The notes: generated by a model not told the origin, from the sequence alone. Shown: positions 11,510-23,603, counted from the stretch's first letter. The stretch: DNA of 64,000 bases from Jacaranda mimosifolia (GCA_018894105.1 CM032129.1:14887968-14951967); one strand, 5' to 3'. Made by a program: numbers and translations.

Positions 11510-12140
11510 TAGTCCAGGTTCAGAAAAGTGGTCAGTTGCCATGAGTGATATAATTAAGTCACTACACAAGAATGGGACATAGGATCTGGCTTAATCATTT
11601 AAGGATCAAAAGATGGTTTAGCGCAAATGAGGTTTGAAGAAAAATTAAGAAATCCCAGAGGTTGGGGATGCTCACTATAAGTTACAGTTAGTGTTTACAT
11701 AAAGAGAGGAAATCGACTTTCATGAAGTGTTTTCTCTAATAGTGTAGCACACTTCCATTTTTATGTTGCTTGCCATAATAGCTCTGTTTGACTTGGAGCT
11801 AGTGCAAATAGATATAAGGCTACATTTTTACATAGTGAGTTAGAGAAGTGGATCATATATATTAGCTAGAAAGATTCATTATTTTGGGTAAAGAAGACCA
11901 AATATTTCTTTCAAATAAGCCTTTGTATGGTCTTTGTAAGGAAGACCAAGTACGCATTTCAAAGAAGTCTTTATATGGTCCAAAATAATATTTAAACAGT
12001 AGAATAAAAGGTTTGATGTTTTCATCATTAAGGTTTGGTATAGTAGGAGAACATATGTTGGCTGCATATATCATAAGAATTGTGGTGATGATATATTTAT
12101 TTATTTATTGGTATATGTTGATGACAAGTTGATTGCCTCT
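11510..12140 (+). pseudogene. Copia reverse transcriptase remnant
   Basis: The order of motifs is that of copia RT. It opens with EKWSVAMSD, then DIIKSLHKNGT. A degraded region read as EIDFHEVFSLIV (family: GIDF-E-FSPV) follows, then ALFDLELVQID (family: A..D.EL.Q.DV), and finally YVDD at 12114–12125, with the catalytic aspartates intact. Stops and frameshifts separate the blocks, so no protein can be made. Confidence 0.8.
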
Positions 12141-12589
12141 AAAAACATGTCTCAGAAAACTTGTCAAAAGCTTAGCTGAGTGGAAGTTCTGAGATGAAGT
12201 ACTTCTATACAGTGAAGAGGATATTGGTATAAAGATCATTAGAGATAGATATTATATGGTATTGTACTTATCTTAGTAGAAATACATTGAGAAAGTACTT
12301 GATCGACTTAGGATAAATCAGCTAAAGCTTATCAGTATACCTTTTATAACTTATTTTAAGCTATCAATAAAGTTATCCCCTAACATTGAGGAGAAGGTAG
12401 AGCACATGTCTCAGGTGTCTTATGTTAGTGTACTTGCCAATCTAATGTGTTAATTGTTTGCGTTAGGCTAAACATTTCGCATCTAGTCAATGTAGTGAAT
12501 AGATACATACACAAAGTAGGAAAGATGTATTAGTAGACTGTAAAATGTGTTTGTGATATCTGAGAGGTACTTCAGACAAATGTTTGAGA

Positions 12590-13085
12590 TATAATTGCTT
12601 CACTACACTGCTAGACTTACAAGTTATATATATGCAGGAGGTAGAAAGAGATCAATGACAAGCTATGTATTTTGTTTTTTGGATTGTGTTGTTAGCTAGA
12701 AAGGCAACATTATAGAATTTAGTTGTATTATCTACAATTGAGGTGGAGTGCATGACTTTAGCTAAAGATGCCGAAGAAGTTATTTAACTAATAGGGTTTA
12801 TTACAGATATGTGTATAGTTTGAGATTACTGTAGTATTATGTGATAGTCAGAGTATTATACACTCATTGGAGAATTAGATACACCATAAGAGATTAAAGA
12901 GCATTAAGTCAGGTATCACTTCGTCCAAGATGTTACATCTCAAGGTCTTATTTCAATTGAGAAAATTAGGACATAGGATAATCAAATGGATATGCTGACA
13001 AACTCTATCCAACAATCAAGTTTGACCATTACTTAATTTGTGTCAGGGTTTGTACATGTAAGCATCCCTCTAGGACTTGTGAAGA
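12590..13085 (+). pseudogene. Copia RNase H and C-terminal remnant
   Basis: Reads GYIYAGG.KRSMTSYVF…SWKATL-like, then VVLSTIEVECMTLA (family: VALSTTEAEYMA), then VRYHFVQDV…KIRT.DNQMDMLT (family: VRYHFIRE…KI.T..NPADMLTK). The copia tail order is kept. Stop codons are frequent. Confidence 0.82.
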
Positions 13086-13429
13086 TGAATTAAAAGTATA
13101 AGACAAGGTGGAGAATTATTAATGGGCATCTTATATTTCAAATTAGTTGAGTTGGAGGAGTATTCTAAAATACCAAGGCAGAGGAATTGGTGCCAAAGCT
13201 CTGTAAAAATAAGATTGAGGCACTGAAAAAGCTAGAGAATGGACATAATTTTTAGGGCTACGGCCACAAAAATCCAAGGTCGTGGCACAGGCTGCTAAAA
13301 TTCTTGAAGCCACGATGTGAAGGTTTGTTTAGTTTTTTTAATTCAAAACATTATTGTATAGTTTGCATTAGGGCTATTGTCTTGATATATTTGACGATGG
13401 TTCTATTAGTGGCCCCTATTTGTTTATTG

Positions 13430-13985
13430 ACCTGTAGGTTTTCGACAGAGGTGAAATATTGGTGAATTTCAAGTTATTGCTCTGTTCTATGATCTTCTTA
13501 CTTTAGATTTGGGAGACATCGAATATGATGATTCTTGGCAACCTAAATCTGTAGATTATATTCTTTCTTACATTCATGGAACATTCGGTTGCATCTTTGA
13601 CTAGGGTTGGCCAGAAGTATCCTGCGCGCATGACCTTATGGGCTAATGATCAACCTCTTGAATGATTTTTGCAGCTTCTCGCGTGTCTGGGTATTAAGCA
13701 TTTAAGCAGGGTTTGGCGATTGATTTCTTATAGAAGAGACCATCCTCATCAAGAGCATATTAGAATGCTTTGTATTTGAAGTGCCTTACGAAAATTTTGT
13801 CCTGTAAAAGCCTACCATCACAGAGGTAATTAAGGATCTCATTGTGCTAATTGGGTTCTACCCATTCAAGGGACAAAATGAATAGACTGCTTTCTTGCAT
13901 ATTACATTGTCCAATTTCAGGTTATTCGGCCATTGATAGTCCTTTCTTTTATCCTTCTAACTAGTAAATTTGGAGAGCGCGTTAA
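13430..13985. other. Unclassified, low-copy-looking stretch
   Basis: Between the copia relic and the Tat fragment. A stop-free run on the forward strand around 13480–13602 reads DLGDIEYDDSWQPKS and similar, but no family was recognised. It may be the non-coding part of either neighbouring element. Confidence 0.3.
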
Positions 13986-14044
13986 TTTATTTATTTTTTT
14001 AGCTTGGTACTTAATTTAAAATAAAAGATTTAAATTGGCCCTAA

Positions 14045-14335
14045 AGTTCACTTACTCTAGCAAGGTACATCATGGAGACTTTTTTTCGCCTCTTAAGATC
14101 CATTAAATTGAGCAGCTACCAACTGGGAACCCATAATGGCTATGAGTGATTTGACGTTGTTGTATAGTGCTATTTTTATTTTGACAATCAAGGATGCATA
14201 TTGGGCTTCATTGTTCATAACCTGGAAATCTAACTTGAGCGCCAAATCCAATTCCATGCCTTCTAGATATTGGAGAGAGATTTCTACTTCTCTTTCGATG
14301 GTGGTAGAAGATCCATCGATAAAGAGAGTCTATAG
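14045..14335 (-). pseudogene. Tat additional RNase H (aRNH) remnant
   Basis: On the reverse strand it reads LFIDGSST, then LKLDFQVMNNEAQYASLI, then SLIAIMGSQLVAAQFNGS. The family pattern is VDGSS…L-F-.TNNEAEY-ALI…L-V-.DSQLVV-Q-NG. The Asp of DGS and the Glu of NEA are kept, while the Asp of DSQ is replaced by Gly. Confidence 0.78.
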
Positions 14336-15426
14336 AATCGAGTGATCATCTCATCGGGGAGTCCAATTCACTTGACAAGGAAGTCGACTGATATTTTTGC
14401 CTTGATTGTTGTCCTAGGCCGAAACTAAATATCAGACTCACCCAGCTTAAATGCCATTTTGTGCGTTGGCCGAAAGCCCAGGGCTTTGCCAAGACCTTCT
14501 TGAGTGGTTGATCATTTAATATAGTTATCGTATATGACTGAAAGTAAGGTCATAGCTTTCTAGCAGTCCTTACTAGTGAGCATGAATTTTCCAATCTCAA
14601 AATAGTTTTTCTCTGCTCTCCAAAGAAATTTGCTCACATAATAAATAGATCAATGGGCAGTGTCACCGATGAAACTAATATTGAGCTAATTGCATCAAGT
14701 AAGATAGCCAAATAGAAATATAAAATTTTGTCAAACCTAGGTTCCACAAGAAATGATGAGTCAATAAATATTGCTTGTGGTCAGCTAATGTTTTGTTGTA
14801 ATATTCGGACAATTGGAACTTCTTTGTATTCCGTAACATCTTGAGGAAAGGTAAGATTTTGTCTGCCAATTTGGAGATTAACCTGCAGACAACAACAATT
14901 TGTCCCACTAAGCTTTAAACTTTCAATATAGATTCCAATACTATGATATCCTAGATTGCCCAAATCTTTTAAGGATTAGCTTCATTTCCCCTTTGGCTGA
15001 ACATGTAGCCTAATTTTTTTATTTTTTTTTGTCGTGTATCCTAATTGTGCACTTTGAGGGGTTTAACTTCATGTCAATTTTTTTAAAGATGGAAAACACT
15101 TGGCCAAGGTCCTTCAAGTGGTCATCCTCTTTGATACTCTTCAATATCATGTCATCTATACAAGCTTACATTAAGTTGCCAATTTCTTTATTGGACAAAT
15201 GGTTGGCCAACATTTGTCAGGTAGCTCCTTTATTTTTCAGTTCAAAAAAGCATAACTAGGAAATAATAGACACCTTTATGAACGATAAAGTATGTTTTGT
15301 CTTGATCTTCAGGTGCAATGGGTATCTAGTAATATCTTTGAAAAGCGTCCATCATACTTACCAGTGCACAACCTACTATGGAATCTACCAAAGCTTTTAT
15401 CCAAGGCTGGGACTACAGGTCCTTGG

Positions 15427-15431
15427 GCATG
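15427..15431. repeat. Target site duplication GCATG, left copy
   Basis: GCATG abuts the left end of the Athila element (TGATGGGTG at 15432). It is repeated at 38070–38074 just after its right end. Confidence 0.92.
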
Positions 15432-16649
15432 TGATGGGTGTCGAATCCAACAAAAATAAATTCTCACTCTAAAGATATGATTTGTAATCAGTGGTGAGTA
15501 GGGTCGTATTCCACAGGGATTCGTAAATTTTATTGCTTTCAAGCTTATTAATAAAATAGAAAAGATGAGGAATTTTTATGAAACAAAAAATCTAGAATTT
15601 TAAAAGTAAAATAAATCAAATAAGAAATCAATGAGAATGAAATCTAGCCTAAGGTAAAATCTCAGTTGGATTCTCATACTTGATCATTGATGCAAAAATA
15701 AATTTCTCATTCCTGAATAAACTGGTTATAGTTACTCAGGATGCCCTAATAATCAACTCTCCTTACTATTTCGATAACTAAGATAAGCTCATTAGTTATT
15801 TCCCTTTCCAGTAAACAACCTTAAAGAAACTTTCCTATGATTTAATTTACCAAAAACATTATAAACTAGAGAGAGCTATCCCTAACCAACAAACACACAC
15901 GCGCGAGGTTTATTTAGACTAAATTATTTATCTCAATAACATAAATCATGCATATCCCTACACATAACCATGCTATTTGCCACAAGCATTAGAACAATTA
16001 AGCAATTATGGATTTAACGTTGTAATTGACAGAACAAATATTTTACGCTATCAAATTTTGGCCATAAATTCAATAAACCTGAATATTAGTAATGAAAATA
16101 GAAGATAAATAAATACTCAAGAAATAAGAAATACGAATCAATTATTTGGATTTCACAAATACTAAAGAATCCAAACTTCGATAATCCCTTAGGCTAGAAA
16201 AGGAGTTTAGCAACTCATGGAGAGAAGAACAACACAGGAAAATGAAATCTACTAAATGAAAAGAATGAAAAGCCCTATGAAAGATTCCTAGTTTCCTACA
16301 AATAGTCTACTATTCCTAATGCAATTGGGAAACTAATTAAGAGTCCTACCAAAGTAGGGAAACTTAAATTCTCCTAATTAAAGAAATGTAAATTAAAACA
16401 TCCCAAAAATGTACAACTGCCAAAACACATTTGCACTCGAATTATTTTCTTCTTCCATTTCTCGTCTCCACGGGAATGCGATTTTTGCTTTAAACATGTC
16501 AAATACTCAATTTTCAGCTACATTTAGCTCAAATCTTCAATTTGCTTCACAAAATATAAAATAAAAGTTAAATTCCAACAATTAAGCATTTTTACTATTA
16601 ATCATAAGGGGAAATTATACGAATTAAATGACAAAAATGTAACTTAACA
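15432..16649 (-). repeat. Athila 3' LTR
   Basis: 1218 bp, aligned along its length with 36902–38069. In the first 101 bases I count seven differences. The copy carries an extra ACGCGCGAGG-containing stretch near 15899 that the other LTR lacks. It abuts GCATG on its outer side and the polypurine tract on its inner side. Confidence 0.92.
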
Positions 16650-16665
16650 AATTCCCCTACACTTA
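16650..16665 (-). promoter_or_regulatory. Athila 3' polypurine tract
   Basis: On the reverse strand AAGTGTAGGGGAATT directly precedes the LTR start TGTTAAG. Athila-type elements typically have AAGTGTGGGGGAATTTG here. It would prime plus-strand DNA synthesis. Confidence 0.8.
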
Positions 16666-17391
16666 GACAATGCTTGTCCTCAAGCATACAATAGCTTCAA
16701 TTTATTAACCTTTCTCAGTATCTCTTCTACTTATTTCTTAGCTTGTTCCCAATATAGTTCAAATTATCAAAATTTGGATGGCTAAATCAAGACATAAGTA
16801 GGAACATGCACTTCATAGAAAGAACTCTTATAAATCATATAAATAACCTGCTACTTTGGTAATCTCTTCGAACTCAAAATGTAAAAAAGATTTAATACTT
16901 CTTTATTAAGTTCCTTTCAAGTCAACACATAGAAGGTCAACTATCAAAACATACAACGATATCACTATTTCAGGGAGAAATAGCAAATCGAATGCACGAA
17001 AATATAAAGGATGATAGGAAAAACCTTATTCGATCTCCCCATTTTTTTTGGCACCAAATTCAGCATGTGGACCAATCTTTTTATGTGAATACAAACATTC
17101 GTAATGAATGCACCCGATTACTTAGCCAACCACAATTTGTCTAGAATGTCATCCAATCTTTTTATGTGAATACAACCATTGGTGATGAATGCACCCGGTT
17201 ACTCAGTCGGTCATAAACCTAGATGGCTATTATCCCTACTCACAATTACTTAATTTTAGTGATTAGCGAAGTAATCAAGCCAGTAATCAAACCTAGTCAT
17301 CTTCATCATCTTAGTACATTCAACTCAACAATTCAACCCAAATATGCTCATCAAGGCAAATTCTAGAAAAGTTAACCCGCTATGCACGATA
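16666..17391 (-). other. Athila 3' internal non-coding region
   Basis: Internal sequence between the polypurine tract and the Tat insertion point. It holds two direct copies of a block starting CCAATCTTTTTATGTGAATA (17072 and 17153, 81 bp apart) followed by TGAATGCACCCG in each. No coding motif was recognised. Confidence 0.6.
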
Positions 17392-17396
17392 ATTAT
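17392..17396. repeat. Target site duplication ATTAT, left copy
   Basis: ATTAT lies directly before the left end of the forward-strand Tat element and is repeated at 33640–33644 directly after its right end. Confidence 0.9.
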
Positions 17397-18203
17397 TAAT
17401 AAGGATAGCCTAGCAGGCCCAGCCAAATTACACTCGATCAGACCAGAGATGACCCAATTATCTATTTGGGGCCAGCCACACTATCGATCAGATCTCGACC
17501 TCACTGTGCAACATTTGCCTAGTCGACCAGGTTATGGTCGCCCACTATCAAAAGTGCCTCTCTCAACCTTCAGTCGGAGGGACTCAAATACAACAGAGTT
17601 ACACAATTATCGACCAGAGTTATGCCTCGTCAACTAGGATTCGTAAAGACGTCTCACAAGACTACCTGTCTCGACCAGGGGGGTCGAATCAAGGTGATAG
17701 TCCCTCAGCCGCATTGAATGCTAGCCATGCGGCGTGCCACTGTGTCATTGCCAGTACTGCCTTTTCAGCCGCGTTAGGCTAGTGCAGGCCTCCAATATAC
17801 CACCTTGTCCTAGGTAGCTAGAGGTAGCGCCTCCTAGAATAGTATACAAGTTGGAGAAGACTTAAAGGTCCTCGGGCAAGGACAAAAGTCCTTCCTATGC
17901 AATAAGGGCACCTTAGACATACCAACCCCATTATGAAGGCTATAAATATCCCACTGCCAACCTTCAACAAGGTACGTCATTTCTTACTTTCAAAAGCCCT
18001 TATTCCACTATTCTACCATCTCATCGATTATACTGATTTGAGCGTCAGAATGCCTTAGCCGATGGCACCTTAGCTAGCCTAACGTTTGCTGTTGGTTTAG
18101 GACTCGACCACATCATATCCCAAAGCATCATGATCAACACTCTATCTGGTCGATCGCACAGGACTTTAGCCCAATGCATTACCAAACAACTTATACCCAT
18201 ATC
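17397..18203 (+). repeat. Tat element 5' LTR
   Basis: Starts TAATAAGGATAGCC, aligned with TGATATGGGATAGTCC of the 3' LTR, so the terminal TG has mutated to TA. It shares the blocks TTACACTCGATCAGACCAGA and CTATTTGGGGCC with 32838–33639. It lacks about 20 bp present there near 32875. A gene-like open frame at 17344–17782 spans this LTR and is not a gene. Confidence 0.9.
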
Positions 18204-18205
18204 TT

Positions 18206-18225
18206 TTGGTGCCGTCTGTGGGAAT
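18206..18225 (+). promoter_or_regulatory. Primer binding site
   Basis: TTGGTGCCGTCTGTGGGAA starts a few bases after the LTR end. It resembles the TGGCGCCGT… primer sites of Tat and Athila elements, which pair with the 3' end of a plant tRNA (probably tRNA-Asp). Confidence 0.7.
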
Positions 18226-18329
18226 TTGAGTCCGCAACTACAAAAAATAGTTAACACTAGGCGAGCCGCTTCTGAAATGGGAGAGAATGGAAGGTCCCCG
18301 ACCCCTTCTCTTCAACCTTAAGAGCCCGA

Positions 18330-19480
18330 TGTGGTGGGATGTAGTGCCTAGCCAGAGCAAGTGGTTACCTTGACCATGACCTAACTTATGCAGTTGATAA
18401 GTGAGCAGATATCTGCTTAAATCACAGCTGCCCTTGATCGATATAATAACCAACCTGGACCAGCTGCTAGTGTTACTCCTCAACCTACTTAGAACAAAGA
18501 GAGAACCCCTAGAGAAGAGACAGGTCGACTGGAGGCTAGGCGACCACCCACTCAATGAGAAGATAGTCCCGGGCGATTCCCAAGAGAAAGTGCCCGACAT
18601 AACCCTCGAGAAAAAGTTGCAGATTATGTGGATCATGGCATTCGACCTCTTCAAGCTCCGCAATGCGATAGGGTCGAGCATGAGAGGCCTCAGGCAAACA
18701 AAAACCTAACTCAGGCTGATTGGGAGAAATGGGAATAAGTTTCCTATCAAATGCAGCAGTTGAACTGGTGACTTGAAGAAATTTTGAAGAAGAACCCACA
18801 TTATGATGGCACTCCCTATTTTCATCAAGAAATGGAGTCACTATTCATACAAGAGATAGTTGACGAGCAGATCGCTGTCGACACCAAAGTTCCAACTGGG
18901 TTGCCCAGATATGATAGCTCAACGGACCCGAATGAGCACCTACTACAATTCGAGCACATAATGCAATTGCATAGGCACAACGAATACATCCATGCCAAGA
19001 TGTTAGTTACCATGTTCTAAGGAATTGTGCTCGATTGGTTTATAAAGTTAGAATCGGCGTCGATCTACTCATACACTAGCTATGTGACAAGTTTCTCCAC
19101 CAGTTCGGTAGTCGGAGGAAGGTGAAGCTCTCCCATACCCATTTGTAGGCTATCAAACAGAACGAGGGAAGGTCGCTTCACGATTTTTTCACCAAATTCA
19201 ACAATAAAGTTCTGAAGATTGACAACCCCCAAATTGAATTTCTAATCGACGTGCTCTTCCTGGGCTTCGACATAAAGAATGCGCTAATGCTTTGGTCAAG
19301 GAGCAACCAAGAACCATGGAAGAATTACTCGATCTTACAGAGAGGTGCATGACTCAAGAGGATATGAATAAGCTCAAGTATGGCAATCCTGATGCCAACA
19401 AGAAAAAAGCCAAAGAGAAAGATGACCATTAGCACAAAAATGGTCATCGATCTTCGATCAAACATTTCCACAACTATACT
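18330..19480 (+). pseudogene. Tat gag polyprotein remnant
   Basis: Reads LMQLISEQISA and PREETGRLEARRP at the low-complexity N-terminus. The capsid-like domain follows at 18784–19400, with YDGTPYFHQEMES, LPRYDSSTDPNEHLLQFEH, then a stop, LDWF.KLE and NKVLKIDNP. This is the Retrotrans_gag pattern (P-YDG-TDP-EHL..FE…LDWF..LP). At least three in-frame stops and several shifts break it. A CCHC zinc knuckle was not clearly recognised; CHFHRHKGHGMEDC near 19593 is the best candidate for the H-rich motif of this lineage. Confidence 0.82.
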
Positions 19481-19936
19481 CTACTTAATGCTACAAGAAA
19501 GAAGGTATTGTTCGCCATTCAGCATGACAACCTCTTCAAGAAACCCAGGAAGCTGAATGAGACAGAGGCTACGAAAAGGTCCAAGAAATATTGCCATTTT
19601 CATAGACATAAAGGCCATGGCATGGAAGATTGTTTCAACCTCCACGACAAGATCGAAAGGCTGATTCGATAAGGCCATCTGAAAAAGTTTGTCAATGAGA
19701 GAGCCCAATAAGAAGCAGGCGTAACCGACCAGACTCCCTGTATACAAAGGTCGGTTAGCCTGAGGAAAGAAGATAAGGGACAGAAACCAGCCCACAATCC
19801 CCGCCCACCCATCAGAGAAGTAATTGACACTATTGCGGGCGGCCCAATTAGGGGGGACTCGAAGTCAACCGGAAGGCAGAACCAACGGAGACTGGAGTCA
19901 ACCAAATCCTCCCCAGTTGAAATAGTTTTCTAGCTC

Positions 19937-20521
19937 TTGGCCAGTTTGGAGCTAACCTCCTTCTCCGACATGGACCTCTCCCATATCGGGAATCAAGGGA
20001 CCGACAACAAGTTAGATTGCCCTTTGGTAGTGTCCGTGGAAATAGCAAACTTTGAGGTTAGAAAAGTATTGATCGACAACGAAAGCTCAGCAAACATCAT
20101 TTTTCTATCGACCTTGAAGAGAATGAACATAGGCAAGTTGAAATTCAAGCCTATTTGCACCCCACTGGTCGGATTCGGGGGGTCAGATATCATCCTTAAA
20201 GGATCTATAAGCCCATCCACATCATTTGGGAAAGCCCCCCGAAGAAGAACTTTCATGGTTAACTACCTGGTCGCCGATGCAGCATTTGCCTACGATGCTA
20301 TCATTGGTCAACTAGCTCTGGATGACTTTCGAGCCATTATCTCGATCTATCATATGAAGGTCAAGTTTTCGATTGCCGCCAGAACTGGCGAACTTCTGTG
20401 CAATAAAAAGGAAGGTTGGCAATGTTATACAATTTTAGTCCAGGCAAATGAACAGAAGGCTCGACCAAAAATGAAACCATCGGGGGACGCACGAGTAGCA
20501 AAACCTGAGGAAGGACAATAG
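19937..20521 (+). pseudogene. Tat retroviral-type aspartic protease
   Basis: A 194-residue open stretch matches the protease–linker region of Tat pol. VEIANFEVRKVLIDNESSAN (residues about 31–50) corresponds to the active site usually written V-.VLIDGGSSADI. The catalytic Asp is kept but the following Gly is Asn. Downstream FGGSDIILKGSIS (flap region) and YDAIIGQLALDDFRAIISIYHMKVKF (family: YNAILGRP-L--..A..S..H..-KFP) are well kept. It is open internally but sits in a broken polyprotein. Confidence 0.85.
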
Positions 20522-20559
20522 AGCAAGAGGTGGAAGCTAGAAGAGACCAAGGTTGAGTC

Positions 20560-21600
20560 TATCGTGGAGTTCAGAACTATTGAGCTGGAAGTAGGGAACA
20601 CCAACAAGACTACCAGGATTGGGACAGATATGGACAACAACATGGAATGTCTCATGGTCGATTTTCTCAGAAAAAATATTGACGCTTTTGTATGGAAGGC
20701 TTCCGACCTGCAGGGAATTGACCCCAGTGTCATCGTCCATCATCTGAATGTAGACCCCTCATTTAAGCCAGTAAAGCAGAAGACCAGAACCTTCAACACT
20801 AAATGGTGCCAAACATCAAAGCAGAGGTCAACAAGTTTTTAGAGGCTGGATACATTGTAGAAATTCAATATCTAAGTTGGCTTTGTATCTAAGTTAGCTT
20901 TGTAATGTAGCCCATGTCCCTAAAAATGAGGAAAAGTGGCAAATGTGTAACGGTTTCACTGATTTGAATAAAGCTTGCCCTAAAGATCCTTACCCCCTAC
21001 CTCGAATAGATTTACTAGTAAACTCTACTTCGGGTTGTGATTTTTTGAGCATGATGGATGCATTTCAAGGTTACTACCAAATATATATAACACTCGAGAA
21101 TAGGGATAGGACCTCTTTCATCGTCACCAATAGAGTATACTATTTTTTGGTCATTCTTTTTGGGCTAAAAAACGCAAGTACAACTTATTAAAGACTTGTA
21201 AACTTTATATTCAAAAATGAGATTGGGAAAACCATGGAGGTCTATGTTGGCAACATGATCGTCAAAATAGAAAAAGAACAAAATTACTGAACCGACCTCA
21301 ACCATGCATTCTCAATATTGCGAGCATTTGGCATGAAGCTTAACCCTAACAAATACACATTCGGGGTGATGGAAGGTAAATTTTTAGGCTACATGGTCAA
21401 GAAAAGAGGTATCAAGGCCAATCCATAGAAAATCCAGGCTATTCTAAACATCACACCTCCTCGAACAGTAAGAGACATTCAATGTCTAGTCAGCAAAATC
21501 ATAGCTCTAGATTGATTTATTGCCCGACCAGTCGACAAAAGCTTACCATTCTTCAAAATCCTCCAAAACATGAAGAAGTTAGGTTTCTAATGGACAGAAC
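20560..21600 (+). pseudogene. Tat reverse transcriptase remnant
   Basis: Starts with VDPSFKPVKQKTRTF, breaks near 20842, then continues FTDLNKACPKDPYPLPRID and MDAFQGYYQI (residue blocks 20946–21090), FGLKNAS, and the catalytic box as VYVGNMIVK at about 21240. The usual box is VYVDDM, so both box aspartates are lost here. It continues NPNKYTFGV and KFLGYMVKKRGIKANP. The loss of the aspartates makes the enzyme inactive independently of the frameshifts. Confidence 0.87.
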
Positions 21601-21609
21601 AATTCGACC

Positions 21610-22060
21610 AAGAACTAGTCAAATTAAATTAGTACCTTTCATCAACACTGATGTTAGCTAAACTTGAGGTTGGAGAAATCTTGCACATTTGTTTAGCAGT
21701 CTCATTGGCATCCATCAGTTTAGTTTTGGTTTCTACCAGAAATGGCATCCATCGACCAGTCTACTACATCATCAAAGCATTGTAGGGCCCGGAGCATAAC
21801 TATTTGAATCAAAAATTTTGCTCTCGCCCTAGTCACGACAGCCAAGAAATTAAGGCCCTATTTCCAATCTCACTCTATCGTGGTCTTGACAAATCAACTA
21901 TTGAAAAAAGTACTATCGAAGCCAGATACATCAAGAAGATTAACCAAATGGGCAATTGAGTTGGGCGAATTCGACATCATATTTTAGCCCCAAACTGCTA
22001 TAAAACCCCAAGTCTTAGTCAATTTTATCCCTAAAAGACTCGACCTACCCGATCACATTG
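21610..22060 (+). pseudogene. Tat RNase H remnant
   Basis: Follows the RT: a FFKIL-type end of RT near 21550, then LAKLEVGEIL, RNGIHRPVYYI.KAL and ARYIKKINQMGN.VG, matching LSKP-.GE.LYLYLA, …RPVYYVSKAL and …RL.KWAVEL. Stops and frame changes are frequent. Confidence 0.72.
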
Positions 22061-22069
22061 ACCATGACT

Positions 22070-22425
22070 CCCTTATATGGACTTTACACGTCAATGGTTC
22101 AGCAACTTCCTCAGGTAGATGAATTGGTGTTTCTCTACGGTCCCCACAAACCAAAGAGTACAACTTCACAATCAAACTTGACTACCATGTCACAAATAGT
22201 GAAGCAGAATATGAGGTCCTCCTGGTTGGCATACAGATGGTAGTAAATAGGGGAGTCGAACAGCTAGCAGTCATCATCGATTCCCAACTGGTTGCAGAGC
22301 AAGTTGAAGGGAACTTTGAAGTAAAAGAGTCTACAATGAGCAAATACTTAGCCGAGGTGAAGAGGTTGCAACAGCAGTTCAAAAAATTCACCCTCAGCCA
22401 AGTCCCCCTGATCCGAGAATGAGTG
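22070..22425 (+). pseudogene. Tat additional RNase H (aRNH)
   Basis: Reads LHVNGSA (family VDGSS, Asp replaced by Asn), then YHVTNSEAEYEVLLVGIQM, AVIIDSQLVAEQVEGNFE and KYLAEVKRL. This second RNase H after the usual one places the element in the Tat lineage. The central Glu and DSQ Asp are kept. Confidence 0.85.
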
Positions 22426-22559
22426 GGCCAACGCGCTATCCAAATTCACAAGTTTGACGAAAGGGACCAGAGATAAGACAATCACATTTCTGGTCCCCAA
22501 CAAACACACCATATATGCCCATGACCAGAGCTTGGTGAGGCAGAATGAAGAAGCACCTC

Positions 22560-23603
22560 TCTCCTAGCAGGATGCAATAAAAGCGTATTTGAGAGAAGGC
22601 ATAGTTCCCAAGGATAAAGGCAAAATACATAAGCGCAAGGCCAAATAGCCAAGTTTGCCCTTGAAGAGCATGACCAACTTTATAAGAGGTCAATTTTCGG
22701 ACCACCGCTCAGGTGTTTAACTCGCAAGGTCTTACATGGAGTCTATTATGGTATCTGCGGCAACCATTCAAGAGAACGATCACTTGCACACAAAGACATC
22801 AAATATGGATACTTTTGGCCAACTTTATTAAACAACGCAATCAACTGTGCTAAGAAATGCCCATCTTGTCAGCTCAACTCGAATATACCTCACCGACCCA
22901 CCGCAATGTTGGTGCCCATTCAAATCACATGGCTAATCGACCAGTGGAGAATAGATATAGTCAGCTCTTTTCCAAAAACCACAGGCCAATGGAAGTTTAT
23001 GTTCGTTGCGGTCAAATACTTTACCAAGTGGGTGGAAGCAGAAGCAATTCCTAAGACAAACGACGCGGCCATCAAAAGTTTCATATGGAAAAATATTATT
23101 TGGCTTTTCGGCTTGCCTAAAGTCCTGATATTAGATCATGGGACACAATTCCAGAGCAAAAGTATAAGAAGCTAGTGCGAAAGCCTCGTGATTCGACAAC
23201 ATTTCACGTTAGTTAAAAATCCACAAGCCAATAGCCAATAGAAGTCACGAATAGGATTGTCCTAGACCACTTAAGGCTCGATTGGAAGGGACTGGAGCGA
23301 GCTGGGCAGATGACCTCCCTTGAGTACTTTGGGCATGCAGAACCACCCCTCAAACGGCCACCGACCATAGTCCATATAGTTTGGTCTATGGCTCAGAAGC
23401 AGTTATCCTAAAAGAGCTAATACAATACACTGCTCGAGTGATCCACTATAACCCAATCAGGAATAACTCCAAAAGAGGAGTCCGACTAAGAAGCTTCAAA
23501 GTAGGCGACCTTGTCCTCAAAAAGGTTAAGGTATTGAAGAACGTGGGGAAACTCTACCCAAAATGGAAAGGACCATACTCGGTGGTCAAGGTAGCAAAGC
23601 ACA
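22560..23603 (+). pseudogene. Tat integrase, part before the CACTA insertion
   Basis: The zinc domain reads CGNHSRERSLAHKDIKYGYF (22758 on), then CAKKCPSCQ, giving the H-H-C-C pattern. The core follows with IDIVSSFPKTTGQWKFMFVA, YFTKWVEAEAI, then LDHGTQF where the family has DNGTQF (second catalytic Asp kept). A stop follows at 23175 and the remainder is frameshifted. The C-terminal domain starts KVGDLVLKKVKVL and YPKWKGPYSVVKVAKH and is cut at 23603 by the CACTA element. Confidence 0.86.
23601..23603. repeat. CACTA target duplication ACA, left copy
   Basis: ACA directly before CACTACCAG, repeated at 29055–29057 directly after TAGTG. Confidence 0.85.

Larger units (their letters stand above)
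10190..13420 (+). mobile_element. Strongly decayed Ty1/copia retrotransposon
   Basis: A long stretch reads on the forward strand as copia pol with many stops and shifts. The 5' part (10190–11280) includes an LTR-like GCAAGATTTAACATAGTTCA block and otherwise unreadable sequence. Reverse transcriptase and RNase H follow at 11510–13080. A purine-rich tract GACAAGGTGGAGAATTATT near 13101–13120 is followed by LTR-like sequence. Element edges are approximate and the lineage cannot be assigned. Confidence 0.7.
13990..15431 (-). mobile_element. Ty3/gypsy Tat-lineage fragment, left part
   Basis: The reverse strand carries the 3' half of a Tat-type pol. RT remnants run from 15431 and RNase H follows around 14460–14950. 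A linker reads KMAFKLGESDI.FRPRTTIKAK (family: KWAVELSEFDI-Y-PRT-IKAQ). Next is the extra, archaeal-type RNase H that marks the Tat lineage. The fragment is interrupted exactly at 15431 by the Athila insertion, and its upstream RT resumes at 38070. Many stops are present. Confidence 0.8.

Noticed and set aside
17344..17782. Two GC-richer open frames of about 80–97 codons
   Set aside because: They lie across the Tat 5' LTR, and the matching 3' LTR does not keep them open.
18045..20256. Several reverse-strand frames over 80 codons opposite gag and protease
   Set aside because: Mirror frames of the forward Tat coding sequence, with no family resemblance, unlike the antisense ORF at 30–32.4 kb.
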